Of a DNA stretch of 64,000 nucleotides, positions 9,534 through 17,015 are shown piece after piece. The first letter of the stretch is position 1. The number at the start of each line of letters is the position of its first letter. A program made the position numbers and the translations under genes. The notes below the pieces were generated by a model. That model was given only the letters and a program-made list of their open reading frames with translations. It was not told where the DNA came from and searched no databases. This DNA comes from JBFIHF01 sp964411125. GTDB taxonomy: Bacteria > Myxococcota_A > Bradymonadia > Bradymonadales > Bradymonadaceae. Location of the stretch: the NCBI GenBank assembly GCA_964411125.1, contig CAYPJU010000001.1:1-64000 (forward strand). Direction: 5' to 3'.

Positions 9534-9767
9534 TCATCCGGCCATGGCGGCGTCCGGGCCGCCTCCAGATGCTTCCATCTCCGCTTCGCGCTCCAGCGCT
9601 TCCACCCCCTTCAGCAGGAGATAACGGACGATGTCCGACCGATTCAACTGAGTCTTCAGGCTGAACATCGCTCGGTCTGCGATGACCCCTCGCAGCGCAC
9701 GGATGCGCTTCAGCAAGTTCGAGGGGAGCCGTACGGTGACGGCCTTGGTTCCAGGTGTCCTATCCAT
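9534..9767 (-). CDS. Small ribbon-helix-helix (Arc/CopG-type) DNA-binding protein
   Basis: A 77-residue protein. Residues 7-20 (KAVTVRLPSNLLKR) look like the beta-strand plus helix A of a ribbon-helix-helix domain, and residues 42-60 (NRSDIVRYLLLKGVEALE) like helix B. The gap between them is somewhat longer than in the shortest members, and the tail is Gly/Ala/Pro-rich. It probably binds DNA as a dimer; the operator is unknown. AAAGGAG lies 9 bases before the ATG. It follows the DUF1328 gene by 35 bases on the same strand and ends just before a terminator, so the two likely form one small transcript. No toxin gene is adjacent, so I do not call it an antitoxin. Confidence 0.75.
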   Translation of the reverse strand: MDRTPGTKAVTVRLPSNLLKRIRALRGVIADRAMFSLKTQLNRSDIVRYLLLKGVEALEREAEMEASGGGPDAAMAG

Positions 9768-9802
9768 GGCTCTTCACTCCTTTGCCGTGCGATTGAAAAC
9801 GA

Positions 9803-9967
9803 TCACGCGGCGCGGAAGCCTCGGGCGATCAACGCGACGACGAAGAAGATCACGAACGCGAAGAACAGGATCTTGGCGACCAGCGCGAATCCGCCGGCCA
9901 TCCCACCGAAGCCGAAGATCGCAGCGACGACGGCGAGTACGAGAAAAATCAGGGCCCATTTCAACAT
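9803..9967 (-). CDS. DUF1328 small membrane protein (YtjA-like)
   Basis: A 54-residue protein made almost entirely of two hydrophobic helices (about residues 3-20 and 29-48) separated by a Gly-rich GFGGMAGG turn. It begins MLKWALIFL and ends with a short Arg-containing tail. Length, the MLKWA start and the central glycine turn match the DUF1328/YtjA inner-membrane family, whose molecular role is unknown. AAGGA stands 7 bases before the ATG. The neighbours are a coiled-coil lipoprotein upstream and a ribbon-helix-helix protein downstream, all on the minus strand, giving the look of a small envelope-stress cluster. Confidence 0.85.
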   Translation of the reverse strand: MLKWALIFLVLAVVAAIFGFGGMAGGFALVAKILFFAFVIFFVVALIARGFRAA

Positions 9968-10020
9968 GATAAATCCTTACATTCATTCAGTTTGAGTCAG
10001 TCATTTCGAAGAATCGATTC

Positions 10021-10040
10021 GGGGGAGGCGAGCCTCCCCC
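10021..10040 (-). terminator. Strong hairpin after the coiled-coil lipoprotein gene
   Basis: GGGGGAGG (10021-10028) and CCTCCCCC (10033-10040) form a perfect 8-bp stem with a CGAG loop, 9 bases past the stop of the minus-strand gene at 10050. The sequence after it on the minus strand is only moderately T-rich, so termination efficiency is uncertain. Confidence 0.6.
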
Positions 10041-10049
10041 ACGGGCGAT

Positions 10050-10667
10050 TCACTGCCCGTCGTCGACGTCGACGTCGACATCGACGTCGAAGTTGTCGAG
10101 ACGCTCACCGAGCCGGTCGAGATCGCGGCGCGCTTCACGCGCCTCCTCTCCAGCCTCGGCTTCGAAGCGATTCAGATCGTTCGAGAGCTCTCGGCGCTCC
10201 TGTCGAAGCTCGCGGTAGGTCTCGCGCTCTTCCGCTTCGATCGAGTCACCGAGTCGGTCGAGGTCTGCCTCCAACTCCTCGGTTTCGCTCTCGATGTTGT
10301 TGAGGGCGCGGCGCCAGTCTGCCTTGAACTCGGCGGTCTCCTCTTTGGCTTCCGCCTCGAGGTCGTTCCAACCTTCACGGATCTCCCGACCCGCGTTGTC
10401 CACGCGTCGATCGATGCCCTGGGCCGCTCGCTCCGCGCGATACTCGGCCTCACCGAGGACGGCCCGGCCTTCAGCGCGAGCTTCGGCGGTCTCTTCCTCG
10501 ATCTCGTTGCCCATGTGTCGGGCGCTATTTTCGATGTTCTGTCCGCTCCGCTCGAGCGCCGCTTCGGCGTTCTGGACGTCGGGGTCGTTCGAATCGCATG
10601 CCGACAGAGTTCCTGCGGCGAGTGCGATGGCGATTGCAGTCGTGGTGATTCGTTTCAGAGTATTCAT
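10050..10667 (-). CDS. Charged coiled-coil lipoprotein
   Basis: A 205-residue exported lipoprotein of unknown function. The signal peptide ends in the lipobox LSAC (Cys near 24). Almost all the rest is Glu/Arg/Ala-rich with heptad spacing, predicting one long coiled coil over residues 35-190. The last residues are an Asp-Val alternation (FDVDVDVDVDDGQ) encoded by repeated gtcgac units. It could be a periplasmic spacer or tether, loosely like Lpp, but it lacks the terminal Lys that Lpp uses to attach to peptidoglycan. I chose the ATG at 10667 because AGGAG sits 8 bases upstream and the signal peptide begins there; the frame extends 19 codons further. A terminator-like hairpin follows. Confidence 0.8.
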   Translation of the reverse strand: MNTLKRITTTAIAIALAAGTLSACDSNDPDVQNAEAALERSGQNIENSARHMGNEIEEETAEARAEGRAVLGEAEYRAERAAQGIDRRVDNAGREIREGWNDLEAEAKEETAEFKADWRRALNNIESETEELEADLDRLGDSIEAEERETYRELRQERRELSNDLNRFEAEAGEEAREARRDLDRLGERLDNFDVDVDVDVDDGQ

Positions 10668-10797
10668 CAGGATTTCTCCTCGGGCTCTTGGCCCACTGGG
10701 GAAAGGGAACGCGCATCCAACCAAAAGTTCGCGTCCCTCGTTGTTCGGGCGTCCTACGCCCTCGGCGATACCTTTCGGCTCGCCAGCTTTCGTAGCT

Positions 10798-10822
10798 GAG
10801 GGCGCCCCAACGGGACGCCCTC
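10798..10822. other. Intergenic hairpin without T tract
   Basis: GAGGGCG (10798-10804) and CGCCCTC (10816-10822) are exact complements, and the loop can extend the stem with CCC/GGG across one bulge. There is no T run on either side, so it is a structural or regulatory hairpin rather than a clear terminator. Confidence 0.4.
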
Positions 10823-11043
10823 GGCCACCGGTTCATCATGTCCCGCGAAAAGTGCGGGTATTCGTCAGTTTTCGGTCGGCCCACAACATCCAACAATTGG
10901 CCGAGGCGGTATCCATTCAGTCAGCGTGCTCTATCCAGTCATCCATTCGATTCATTCATTTCGTCGCTGCGGCAGCGCCGCGTTGACAGTTACGATTGTA
11001 TACATTTGAAAACACAGTCAAGCAGACAGCCGTATGTTTCCCG

Positions 11044-11085
11044 CCACGATCTCGCGCATGCATTGACGATCCGAGGGGATCGTGG
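11044..11085 (+). promoter_or_regulatory. Two mutually exclusive hairpins in the ABC operon leader
   Basis: ACGATCC (11066-11072) pairs with GGATCGT (11077-11083) around a GAGG tetraloop. Alternatively CCACGATC (11044-11051) pairs with GATCGTGG (11078-11085). The right arm is shared, so only one structure can form at a time. Both lie about 100 bases upstream of the ATPase start at 11185. This resembles an attenuator-like arrangement, but no T tract follows. Confidence 0.3.
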
Positions 11086-11184
11086 CAAGTAGCCTCTCGT
11101 CACGCGCGCCGGCTTCTCAGGCGGATCGAGACGCCGGGCCGACACGCGGTTCGTGGACGCCGTTCGTGAGACGGAGAAGCCGAG

Positions 11185-12195
11185 ATGATTCAAGTTCAGG
11201 GACTTACCCGATACTACGGAGCATTTCCGGCCGTCCGTGACGTCTCCTTTTCGATCGACGACCGGGTGATCGTCGGATTTCTCGGGCTCAACGGAGCGGG
11301 GAAGTCGACGGTCCTCAAAGTGCTCGGAGGTCTTCTGCCACCGAGCTCCGGGCTCGTGAAGGTAGGGGGGGAAGACGTGATGGACGCCGCCGACTCGTTG
11401 CGCAAGCGCATCGGTTTCCTCCCCGAGGAGCCGCCGCTGTATCGCGAGATGCGAGTGCGCGATTTTCTCCGCTGGTGTGGGGAACTCAAGGGGATGAAGC
11501 GCGCCGAGCTCGACAAGCGCGTCGAAGAGGTGCTCGACATCTGCCACCTCCGAGACGTCTCCGAACGCTTGATCGACGCCCTGTCGCATGGCTACAGAAA
11601 ACGCGTCGGGATCGCCCAGGCGATCATTCACAAGCCGGAGCTCGTGATACTCGACGAACCGATCTCGGGTCTCGACCCCGTGCAGATCGTCGAGATGCGC
11701 CAGGTCCTCAAGACGCTCAAGGGAACGTGCACGATCCTCGTCAGCTCCCACATCCTCAGTGAGATTTCGCAAACGTGCGACCGGCTCCTGGTGCTACACC
11801 AGGGGCGCATAGTCGCCGAAGGGACGGAGGAGGAGCTCTCGCGCGCGATGGAACAGAAGGCGCGGGTCACCGTCGTCGTGAGAGCCGAGGAAGCAGATCT
11901 GACCGAAGTCTTGGAGGGGAGCGCCGTCGTCGAGTCCTTCGAGATTCGCACTGACAAGCCTGGCCTCGTCCGGGCAGACGTTCGCCTGTCGGGCGACGAA
12001 CGAGAAACGTTGGCGACGGAGGTCGTCGCGGCGGGGCTCGGTCTGCGTCGGCTCGACGACGCCGAGAGCGAGCTCGAGAACGTCTTCCTGGGCCTGACCC
12101 GGGACGGCGCAACCAGCGGCTCGACCCGCACGGGGGTGGACGGAACGGTCGATGATGCGACGGCCGGACGGACCGCGACGCAGGAGGAAGAATGA
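11185..12195 (+). CDS. ABC transporter ATP-binding protein (GldA-like)
   Basis: The nucleotide-binding subunit of an ABC-2 type exporter, 336 residues. It has Walker A GLNGAGKST (Lys40), a signature with one change (LSHGYRKRVG, residues 133-142, the second LSGG glycine... replaced by the LSHG form common in GldA/CcmA-type ATPases), Walker B LVILDEP (153-159) and the D-loop SGLDP. About 100 residues of C-terminal accessory domain follow the core, ending in a Thr/Gly/Asp-rich tail. It is the first of four genes that overlap by 1-4 bases (GldA-, GldF-, GldG-like, DUF4340). In gliding Bacteroidetes the related genes support motility; elsewhere the substrate of this system is unknown. Confidence 0.92.
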   Translation: MIQVQGLTRYYGAFPAVRDVSFSIDDRVIVGFLGLNGAGKSTVLKVLGGLLPPSSGLVKVGGEDVMDAADSLRKRIGFLPEEPPLYREMRVRDFLRWCGELKGMKRAELDKRVEEVLDICHLRDVSERLIDALSHGYRKRVGIAQAIIHKPELVILDEPISGLDPVQIVEMRQVLKTLKGTCTILVSSHILSEISQTCDRLLVLHQGRIVAEGTEEELSRAMEQKARVTVVVRAEEADLTEVLEGSAVVESFEIRTDKPGLVRADVRLSGDERETLATEVVAAGLGLRRLDDAESELENVFLGLTRDGATSGSTRTGVDGTVDDATAGRTATQEEE

Positions 12196-12920
12196 GAGGC
12201 GTGATTCTCATCGCGCGCCGTGAGCTCGGCGCCTTCTTCAATTCTTTCTGGGGATACCTGGTCGTGGCAGTGATCCTGTTGATCAACGGGCTCCTCTTCA
12301 ACGCTTTCGCGCTCGGTGACGTCCCGAAGCTCTCTTTCGAGGTGTTGCGCGACTTCTTCTACTTCTCGTTCGGTACGACGGTCGTCGCGTCGATCCTCCT
12401 GACGATGCGCCTCATCGCCGAAGAGCGACAGACGGGCACGATCGCGCTGCTCAACGCGTCGCCGCTCGCCGAGTGGCAGATCATCGCAGGCAAGTACCTG
12501 TCGGCGATGGCCTTCATCGGCGTGATGCTCCTCATGTCCGCCTACATGCCGGCGCTCGTCTTCGTGAACGGCAAGATCTCGCTCGGGCACATCGGCGCGG
12601 GGTATCTGGGCCTCGCGCTCGTCGGGTCCGCCACGGTCGCCATCGGCACCTTCGCGAGCACGCTCTCCCGGTCGCAGCTCGTCGCTGCCGTCGTCGGAGG
12701 CGTGATCGCCGTCTTCCTGCTGCTGACCTGGCTCCTCGCGCGCGTCGCAGATCCGCCGCTCAAGGAGATCCTGTCCTACATGTCGCTCTTCGACCAGCAC
12801 TTCCGGCGAACCTTCATGGAGGGGCAGATCCACACGCGCGACGTGATCTTCTACGTTTCGATCACCTTCGCATTTCTCGTCCTCTCCACGCGCTGGCTCG
12901 CAGCGAGGAGGTGGAAATGA
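12192..12920 (+). CDS. ABC-2 type permease (GldF-like)
   Basis: A 242-residue integral membrane protein with about six hydrophobic helices. The N-terminus (LIARRELGAFFNSFWGYLV) is the amphipathic entry typical of ABC-2 permeases. After helix 2 comes RLIAEERQTGTIALLNASPL (residues about 75-95), the cytoplasmic E-x-G-T-x2-LL coupling segment that contacts the ATPase. Its ATG overlaps the ATPase stop by 4 bases, and its own TGA overlaps the next start by 3, so translation is coupled along the operon. It would form the transmembrane channel with the ATPase at 11185 and the GldG-like protein at 12917. Confidence 0.9.
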   Translation: MRGVILIARRELGAFFNSFWGYLVVAVILLINGLLFNAFALGDVPKLSFEVLRDFFYFSFGTTVVASILLTMRLIAEERQTGTIALLNASPLAEWQIIAGKYLSAMAFIGVMLLMSAYMPALVFVNGKISLGHIGAGYLGLALVGSATVAIGTFASTLSRSQLVAAVVGGVIAVFLLLTWLLARVADPPLKEILSYMSLFDQHFRRTFMEGQIHTRDVIFYVSITFAFLVLSTRWLAARRWK

Positions 12921-14770
12921 GCATGGGTGTCCTAATCTATCTCGGCGCGCTCGCCGTGGCGTTCGTGTCGCTCCGATTGCTCGATGGCTACGAGGGGGTG
13001 CAGACCGTCCTCGTGGCGGCGGCGATCTTTGGCGTCCTCTCGGCGATCGTGCTTCGCGTGAAGGCGATGACGGCGAGCAGAGACGACGGCATTCGCTTCG
13101 GGCATCGACGCATTCTCGACTTCTTCGGCGTCGCGGTCGTCGGGTTGGTGCTCTACGGGATCTCGCGGACGCTCGATCCGCTGGAGTCCGAGCGCGCGTG
13201 GGGGATTCTCTCCGTCGCATGGCCCGCGCTCGTCTTCCTCGCGACCGTCCCGCTGCTCGTCATCGATCACGCGCTCGCGTCGTCCCCGGTCGTCATCCCG
13301 GTGCCGCAGGTGAAGCGTGCGATGTGGAACGGCCTGTCCGCCGCGTTCGCCGTCGCTCTCATTTTTCCACTCAACTACGTCGCGGATCGTCACGACGAGT
13401 CGTGGGACTTCTCGTATTTCCGGACCGCCGACCCCGGTGAGGCGACGCGCAAGATCGCAGCGGAACTTCCCGAGCCCATTCGCGTGCGGATCTTCCAGCC
13501 CCCGTCGTCCGAAGTGCTTCCGCGCCTCGAGAACTATTTCGCCGTGCTCGACAGCCCCAACCTGAAGGTGGAGGTGGTCGACCAGGCAGCCGAACCCGCG
13601 CTCGCTCGCGAACTCAAGATCCGCGACAACGGCTACATCGCTTTCACCCAGGGAGAGGTCGACCTCGGCGAGGCCGGGGAGAACGACGAGACGAAACCCC
13701 GACCCAAGACCCAGCAGGTCAAGACCGGCGTGCTGATGGTGGAAGCGCGCGACAAGCTCAAGGACCTCGACCGTGAGGTGCAGAAGGCACTCCTGCAATT
13801 CACTCGGGGTGACATCAAGGTCTACATCACCGGCGGCCATGGCGAGCTCGCCTGGCAGGGGAACCCGCCGAATCCTATGAAGGCGGCCAAGGGCCTCAAA
13901 CAGATCCTGCAGTACATGAATCTAGACCTCGCCAAGCTCGGCATCACCGAGGGGCTCGCCGAGGGAGTTCCCGAAGACGCCGACGTCGTCCTGGTCCTGG
14001 GGCCTGACCGCGGTCTGTTGCCCGCTGAATCGAAGGCCCTTCGTGACTATATCGACCGGGGAGGGGCCCTGATGCTCGCGGTGGAGCCCGAGGCGACTCG
14101 GGAACGCACTCCCGGCGTCGACGCGGACGACGCGCCCGTCGACGAGCTCCTGGCCCACCTAGGGGTGAAGCTCGAGCCCGGTGTGCTGGCATCGAACAGC
14201 ATGGTGGTGCCGATGGCGAACAACGTCACCGACCGCCTCAACGTCGCCACCAATCGCTTCAGTTCGCATCCCTCGACGGTCGTGCTTTCCAAACATCAGG
14301 AGCAACTGCGCCTCTTCACGCCGGGCGCGGGAGCCCTCAGCGAGACGCGCACCGGCAAGGGGAAGACGAACGTCATCGTGCGGTCGATGCCCGGATCGTG
14401 GCTCGACCTCAACCAGAACCTCGAGATGGACGGCGAGGAGAAGAAAGAGACGCGACCGATCGCCGTCGTCGCCGAAGGCGCGGGGACCGATCGAGGGTGG
14501 CGCGCCCTGATCGTCGCTGACGCCAGCCTCTTCGCCGATTTTCCGGTCGGCAACCCCGGGAACCAGCAGTTCATCTACGACAGCATGAACTGGCTCACGC
14601 ACCAGGAAGGGCTCTCCGGCGAGGTAGAGAGCGAGGAAGATGTTCGCATTCAGCACACCAAAGAGGGACAGGCGGGCTGGTTCTATTCGACCGTCGTGGG
14701 GATTCCGTTGCTGTTTCTCGCGTTCGGCGCGATCCGCCTGCGCGTTCGCCGTCGAAGAGGAGGTGCGTGA
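12917..14770 (+). CDS. GldG-like auxiliary component of ABC transporter
   Basis: A 617-residue protein with three or four N-terminal helices (to about residue 155), a large extracytoplasmic domain, and one C-terminal helix (about 585-605) followed by RLRVRRRRGG. The soluble part opens with the AELPEPIRVRIFQPP segment and later has VYITGGHGE and a DVVLVLGP strand, features of the PF09822-type ABC auxiliary domain that resembles the GldG/IFT52 fold. It likely sits at the inner membrane and binds a ligand or peptidoglycan-side partner for the transporter. The start at 12917 was chosen because GAGGAGGTGG precedes it and it overlaps the permease stop as ATGA; the longer upstream frame is antisense-like shadow of the permease. 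Confidence 0.88.
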   Translation: MSMGVLIYLGALAVAFVSLRLLDGYEGVQTVLVAAAIFGVLSAIVLRVKAMTASRDDGIRFGHRRILDFFGVAVVGLVLYGISRTLDPLESERAWGILSVAWPALVFLATVPLLVIDHALASSPVVIPVPQVKRAMWNGLSAAFAVALIFPLNYVADRHDESWDFSYFRTADPGEATRKIAAELPEPIRVRIFQPPSSEVLPRLENYFAVLDSPNLKVEVVDQAAEPALARELKIRDNGYIAFTQGEVDLGEAGENDETKPRPKTQQVKTGVLMVEARDKLKDLDREVQKALLQFTRGDIKVYITGGHGELAWQGNPPNPMKAAKGLKQILQYMNLDLAKLGITEGLAEGVPEDADVVLVLGPDRGLLPAESKALRDYIDRGGALMLAVEPEATRERTPGVDADDAPVDELLAHLGVKLEPGVLASNSMVVPMANNVTDRLNVATNRFSSHPSTVVLSKHQEQLRLFTPGAGALSETRTGKGKTNVIVRSMPGSWLDLNQNLEMDGEEKKETRPIAVVAEGAGTDRGWRALIVADASLFADFPVGNPGNQQFIYDSMNWLTHQEGLSGEVESEEDVRIQHTKEGQAGWFYSTVVGIPLLFLAFGAIRLRVRRRRGGA

Positions 14771-15771
14771 TGACACATCGATCGACTCTCGCCTACGGCG
14801 CCGTGTTCCTGTTCTTGATGGCCGCGGCGTACGCGAGTTGGACGCACGAGGAAGAACCTGGAAGTGACGAGGGGGTCGTCCTTCTCGACGCGGGACCCGA
14901 CGACGTGGAGTCCGTCCGCTTCGAGGGCGAGGACCTGGAGGCGACGCTGGAAGTGCGCACCGACGACCTCGGGCGCTACGCGTGGGTCACGACGACTCGC
15001 ACCATCGCGGCCGCAGGGCCCGACCCGAGCGCCCCCAGCGGCGCCGGCGCGACCCGACGACAGGAGTTCAAGGCCGGGACCACGGGCGACCAGTTGCTCG
15101 AAGATCTCGCACCGCTCGAAGTGGTGCGCGAGCTCGAGGTGACCGACAAGGACCTCGAGGAGTTCGGGCTCGACGATCCGAAAGGAAAGTTGGTCGTCTC
15201 CGCGGGCGGCAAGGAGGTCGAACTCGAGATCGGCGCTCCCGGCTACGGCCACCGTAACGTGTACCTCCGCGACGCCGAGACGAAGAAGGTCTACGTCGCC
15301 AAAAAGACGATGATCAACCCCCTCGAGCGAGCCGATACACGGCTCCCCGACAAGCGGCTCATCGAATTCGAGCGGGGCGACGTCGCCGGGGTCGAGATCG
15401 TCTCGGGTGGGACCTCGCTGGAGCTCGTGCAGAAAAACCGTGAGGACGCGGCGGCAGCCCGTTGGACTCCACCCGGCTCGGACGAGTCGGTCGAGACGGC
15501 TCAGAACTGGCTGGACAAGGTGTTTCGCCTGAGGGCGAACGGATACGTTCCCGCGAAGGAGACGCCGTCCCCCCTCGAGCCGGCATTCTCGGTCCATTTT
15601 CGCCCCGCCGAAGGCAAGCCGGTGCGCCTCGAGGTCCTGCGCAGCCAGACGCCGGACGGAGAACCCGCCTACTTTGCGAAGTCTCAATTCACGCGGGGGC
15701 TCGTCGAGTTGAGTGCTCCAATTGCTTCGGACGTGGTCGAAGACCTCGCGACCGTCTTGCCCGCCGAGTAG
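14770..15771 (+). CDS. DUF4340 domain protein
   Basis: A 333-residue protein with one N-terminal membrane helix (about residues 8-24), then a soluble extracytoplasmic part. It holds the DUF4340 pattern: a VESVRFEG strand, a region ending in LEEFGLDDPKGKL near residue 135, a GYGHRNVYLRDAETKKVYVAK hairpin, and LPDKRLIEFERGDVAGVEI. DUF4340 proteins are usually found beside GldG-like proteins and have no known activity. The ATG shares its A with the preceding TGA, with GAGGAGGTG upstream; a GTG at 14767 is in frame one codon earlier. It is the last gene of the four-gene ABC operon. Confidence 0.85.
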   Translation: MTHRSTLAYGAVFLFLMAAAYASWTHEEEPGSDEGVVLLDAGPDDVESVRFEGEDLEATLEVRTDDLGRYAWVTTTRTIAAAGPDPSAPSGAGATRRQEFKAGTTGDQLLEDLAPLEVVRELEVTDKDLEEFGLDDPKGKLVVSAGGKEVELEIGAPGYGHRNVYLRDAETKKVYVAKKTMINPLERADTRLPDKRLIEFERGDVAGVEIVSGGTSLELVQKNREDAAAARWTPPGSDESVETAQNWLDKVFRLRANGYVPAKETPSPLEPAFSVHFRPAEGKPVRLEVLRSQTPDGEPAYFAKSQFTRGLVELSAPIASDVVEDLATVLPAE

Positions 15772-15798
15772 TGGTCTTGGGGACCGCATCGACGAGAT

Positions 15799-15815
15799 CG
15801 TGACAGACTGTCACG
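15799..15815. promoter_or_regulatory. 17-bp palindrome upstream of the Tad-like genes
   Basis: CGTGACAG at 15799-15806 and CTGTCACG at 15808-15815 form a perfect 8-bp inverted repeat around one A. It lies 28 bases past the DUF4340 stop and 149 bases before the next gene. The compact symmetry fits a dimeric regulator site; it could also fold as a GTGAC/GTCAC hairpin, but no T tract follows. Confidence 0.45.
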
Positions 15816-15848
15816 GGCGGCGTCGGCGCTTCCGGTCGTCGGATCACG

Positions 15849-15868
15849 GCTCAAACACTAGCTCAAAC
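15849..15868. repeat. Direct repeat GCTCAAAC upstream of the Tad-like genes
   Basis: GCTCAAAC occurs at 15849-15856 and 15861-15868, a 12-bp period close to one helical turn. It sits in the 192-bp gap ahead of the first TadE-like gene, beside the palindrome at 15799, and could be a tandem activator site. Confidence 0.35.
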
Positions 15869-15963
15869 GCCAATTTACGCGCGAATCCTCGTTTTCCTCG
15901 ACGTTGGGATCGGGTTTTGCTGTAGTATGGGGCGAACTAACTCGCGACATTCTGGAGCGTTCG

Positions 15964-16998
15964 ATGTCGAACCAAGCAACTACATCCCGGCTGACGGGAC
16001 ATCGCGTGATGAAGATCGCCGCATCGGCGGTCGGTCATCTGGTCGTGACCACGGTGCTCTTCGCGATTTTCTGTGCAGCGTTCATGACGGAGCAGGCGTT
16101 CTCCTTGATGGGACTGGTCCTGCGGGACAGCTCGCTCGGTACCGAGGCACTGTCGTCGCTCGTCATCATGTACGGGCTCGCAGCGTGCACGTGGGCGTTG
16201 CTCTTCATCACGTTCCAGCTGTTCAAGGCCAACGCGGCGTCTGCGAAGCAGCGCCCGGCGCTGCAGCGGGCGCGTGGCACGGTGGTCACCGAGACGCTCA
16301 TCATTCTCCCGATCTTCTTCCTCCTCACCTTTGGCCTCGCACAGATGGCCCTCAACAGCGTCGCCGGTCTTCTGACGACGCTCGGGACGTTCCACGCGGC
16401 GCGAACCGCCGCGGTCTGGGGTCCGGAAGTGCGCTCGGGCAGCCGAACGCGGGCGAACATCTCGGAAGGATTCGCGAATGAAAAAGTTCGATTGGCCGCG
16501 GCGGGCGTGATCGCGCCTGCAGTACCCAACCTCGATTCGGGGCGCGACGGATGCCAGCAGGGATTTTCGCTGCCTCGCATGCTGAAGGGGCTCGGCGACA
16601 GCTCTGGCGGAGGGATCAGCACCCGCGACGTGGGCGACATCGACACGCAGCAAGACGTCTGGAGCTTCATCGACGCGCTCGGCTACAAACGATTCCGCGA
16701 GCGTGGTCCTGCGCAGCTGGTCCTCGCCTACTGCAACATCGAAGTGAACTGGGACCCGATCAACAACGAGCCGTATCAGACGAACTACTCGGAGTTCGAC
16801 ATCCGGGTGCGTTATCACCATCCGGCGGTGATGCCCCTGGTCGGACCGATCTTCGCCCGTGACCCGGGCGCCGGTCGTTGGCAGACCGACTACGTCACGA
16901 CCATTCGTCGCGAGTATCGGATGTCGTCGTACCTCACGCCGAACGACTGCGGTCCTCTCGGCGTGATGTACCCGCTGCTTCGGGGAGACTGCAACTGA
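15964..16998 (+). CDS. TadE-like envelope protein with extra N-terminal helices
   Basis: A 344-residue membrane protein. Residues 103-130 (ARGTVVTETLIILPIFFLL) match the TadE-type pseudopilin start: a small-residue/Gly turn, a conserved Glu (Glu110) and a hydrophobic stretch. Unusually, two other hydrophobic helices (about 20-40 and 62-86) come first, so the TadE segment is internal. The rest is a soluble domain ending in Cys-containing sequence. TadE-like proteins are minor pilins of Flp/Tad systems and have many lone relatives of unknown use. The ATG at 15964 follows GGAG; the frame begins 20 codons earlier without a ribosome site. It heads a run of four closely spaced genes; no Tad ATPase, secretin or prepilin peptidase is in this window. 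Confidence 0.7.
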   Translation: MSNQATTSRLTGHRVMKIAASAVGHLVVTTVLFAIFCAAFMTEQAFSLMGLVLRDSSLGTEALSSLVIMYGLAACTWALLFITFQLFKANAASAKQRPALQRARGTVVTETLIILPIFFLLTFGLAQMALNSVAGLLTTLGTFHAARTAAVWGPEVRSGSRTRANISEGFANEKVRLAAAGVIAPAVPNLDSGRDGCQQGFSLPRMLKGLGDSSGGGISTRDVGDIDTQQDVWSFIDALGYKRFRERGPAQLVLAYCNIEVNWDPINNEPYQTNYSEFDIRVRYHHPAVMPLVGPIFARDPGAGRWQTDYVTTIRREYRMSSYLTPNDCGPLGVMYPLLRGDCN

Positions 16999-17015
16999 TG
17001 CTGGAGGCGACCGAA

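Larger units (their letters stand above)
10668..11184. other. 517-bp intergenic region, AT-richer than surroundings
   Basis: No gene is supported here. The stretch separates the divergent coiled-coil lipoprotein and ABC operon and is visibly richer in A/T than its neighbours, especially 10860-11040. It holds short CATTCATT/CCATTC-like repeats near 10916-10962, a perfect 8-bp palindrome TGTATACA at 10997-11004, and two hairpin sets listed separately. The promoters of both flanking units must lie here, but I cannot place them with confidence. Confidence 0.6.

Noticed and set aside
9534..9967. Toxin-antitoxin pair (ribbon-helix-helix plus small membrane protein)
   Set aside because: The small protein fits DUF1328, not a known toxin, and gene order and the 35-bp gap do not suggest a TA module.
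10983..11006. TTGACA as a -35 for the ABC operon
   Set aside because: The hexamer is perfect, but the only -10-like sequences (TATACA, TACATT) are 10-12 bases away, too close for a standard promoter.
12473..12916. Upstream extension of the GldG-like frame
   Set aside because: It overlaps the permease in another frame and is Arg-rich; the ATG at 12917 has a strong GAGGAGG site.
15903..15920. Sigma-54-like -24/-12 pattern before the Tad-like genes
   Set aside because: GG and GC can be placed 12 bases apart, but the rest of the -24 element (GGGATC) fits the TGGCAC consensus poorly.
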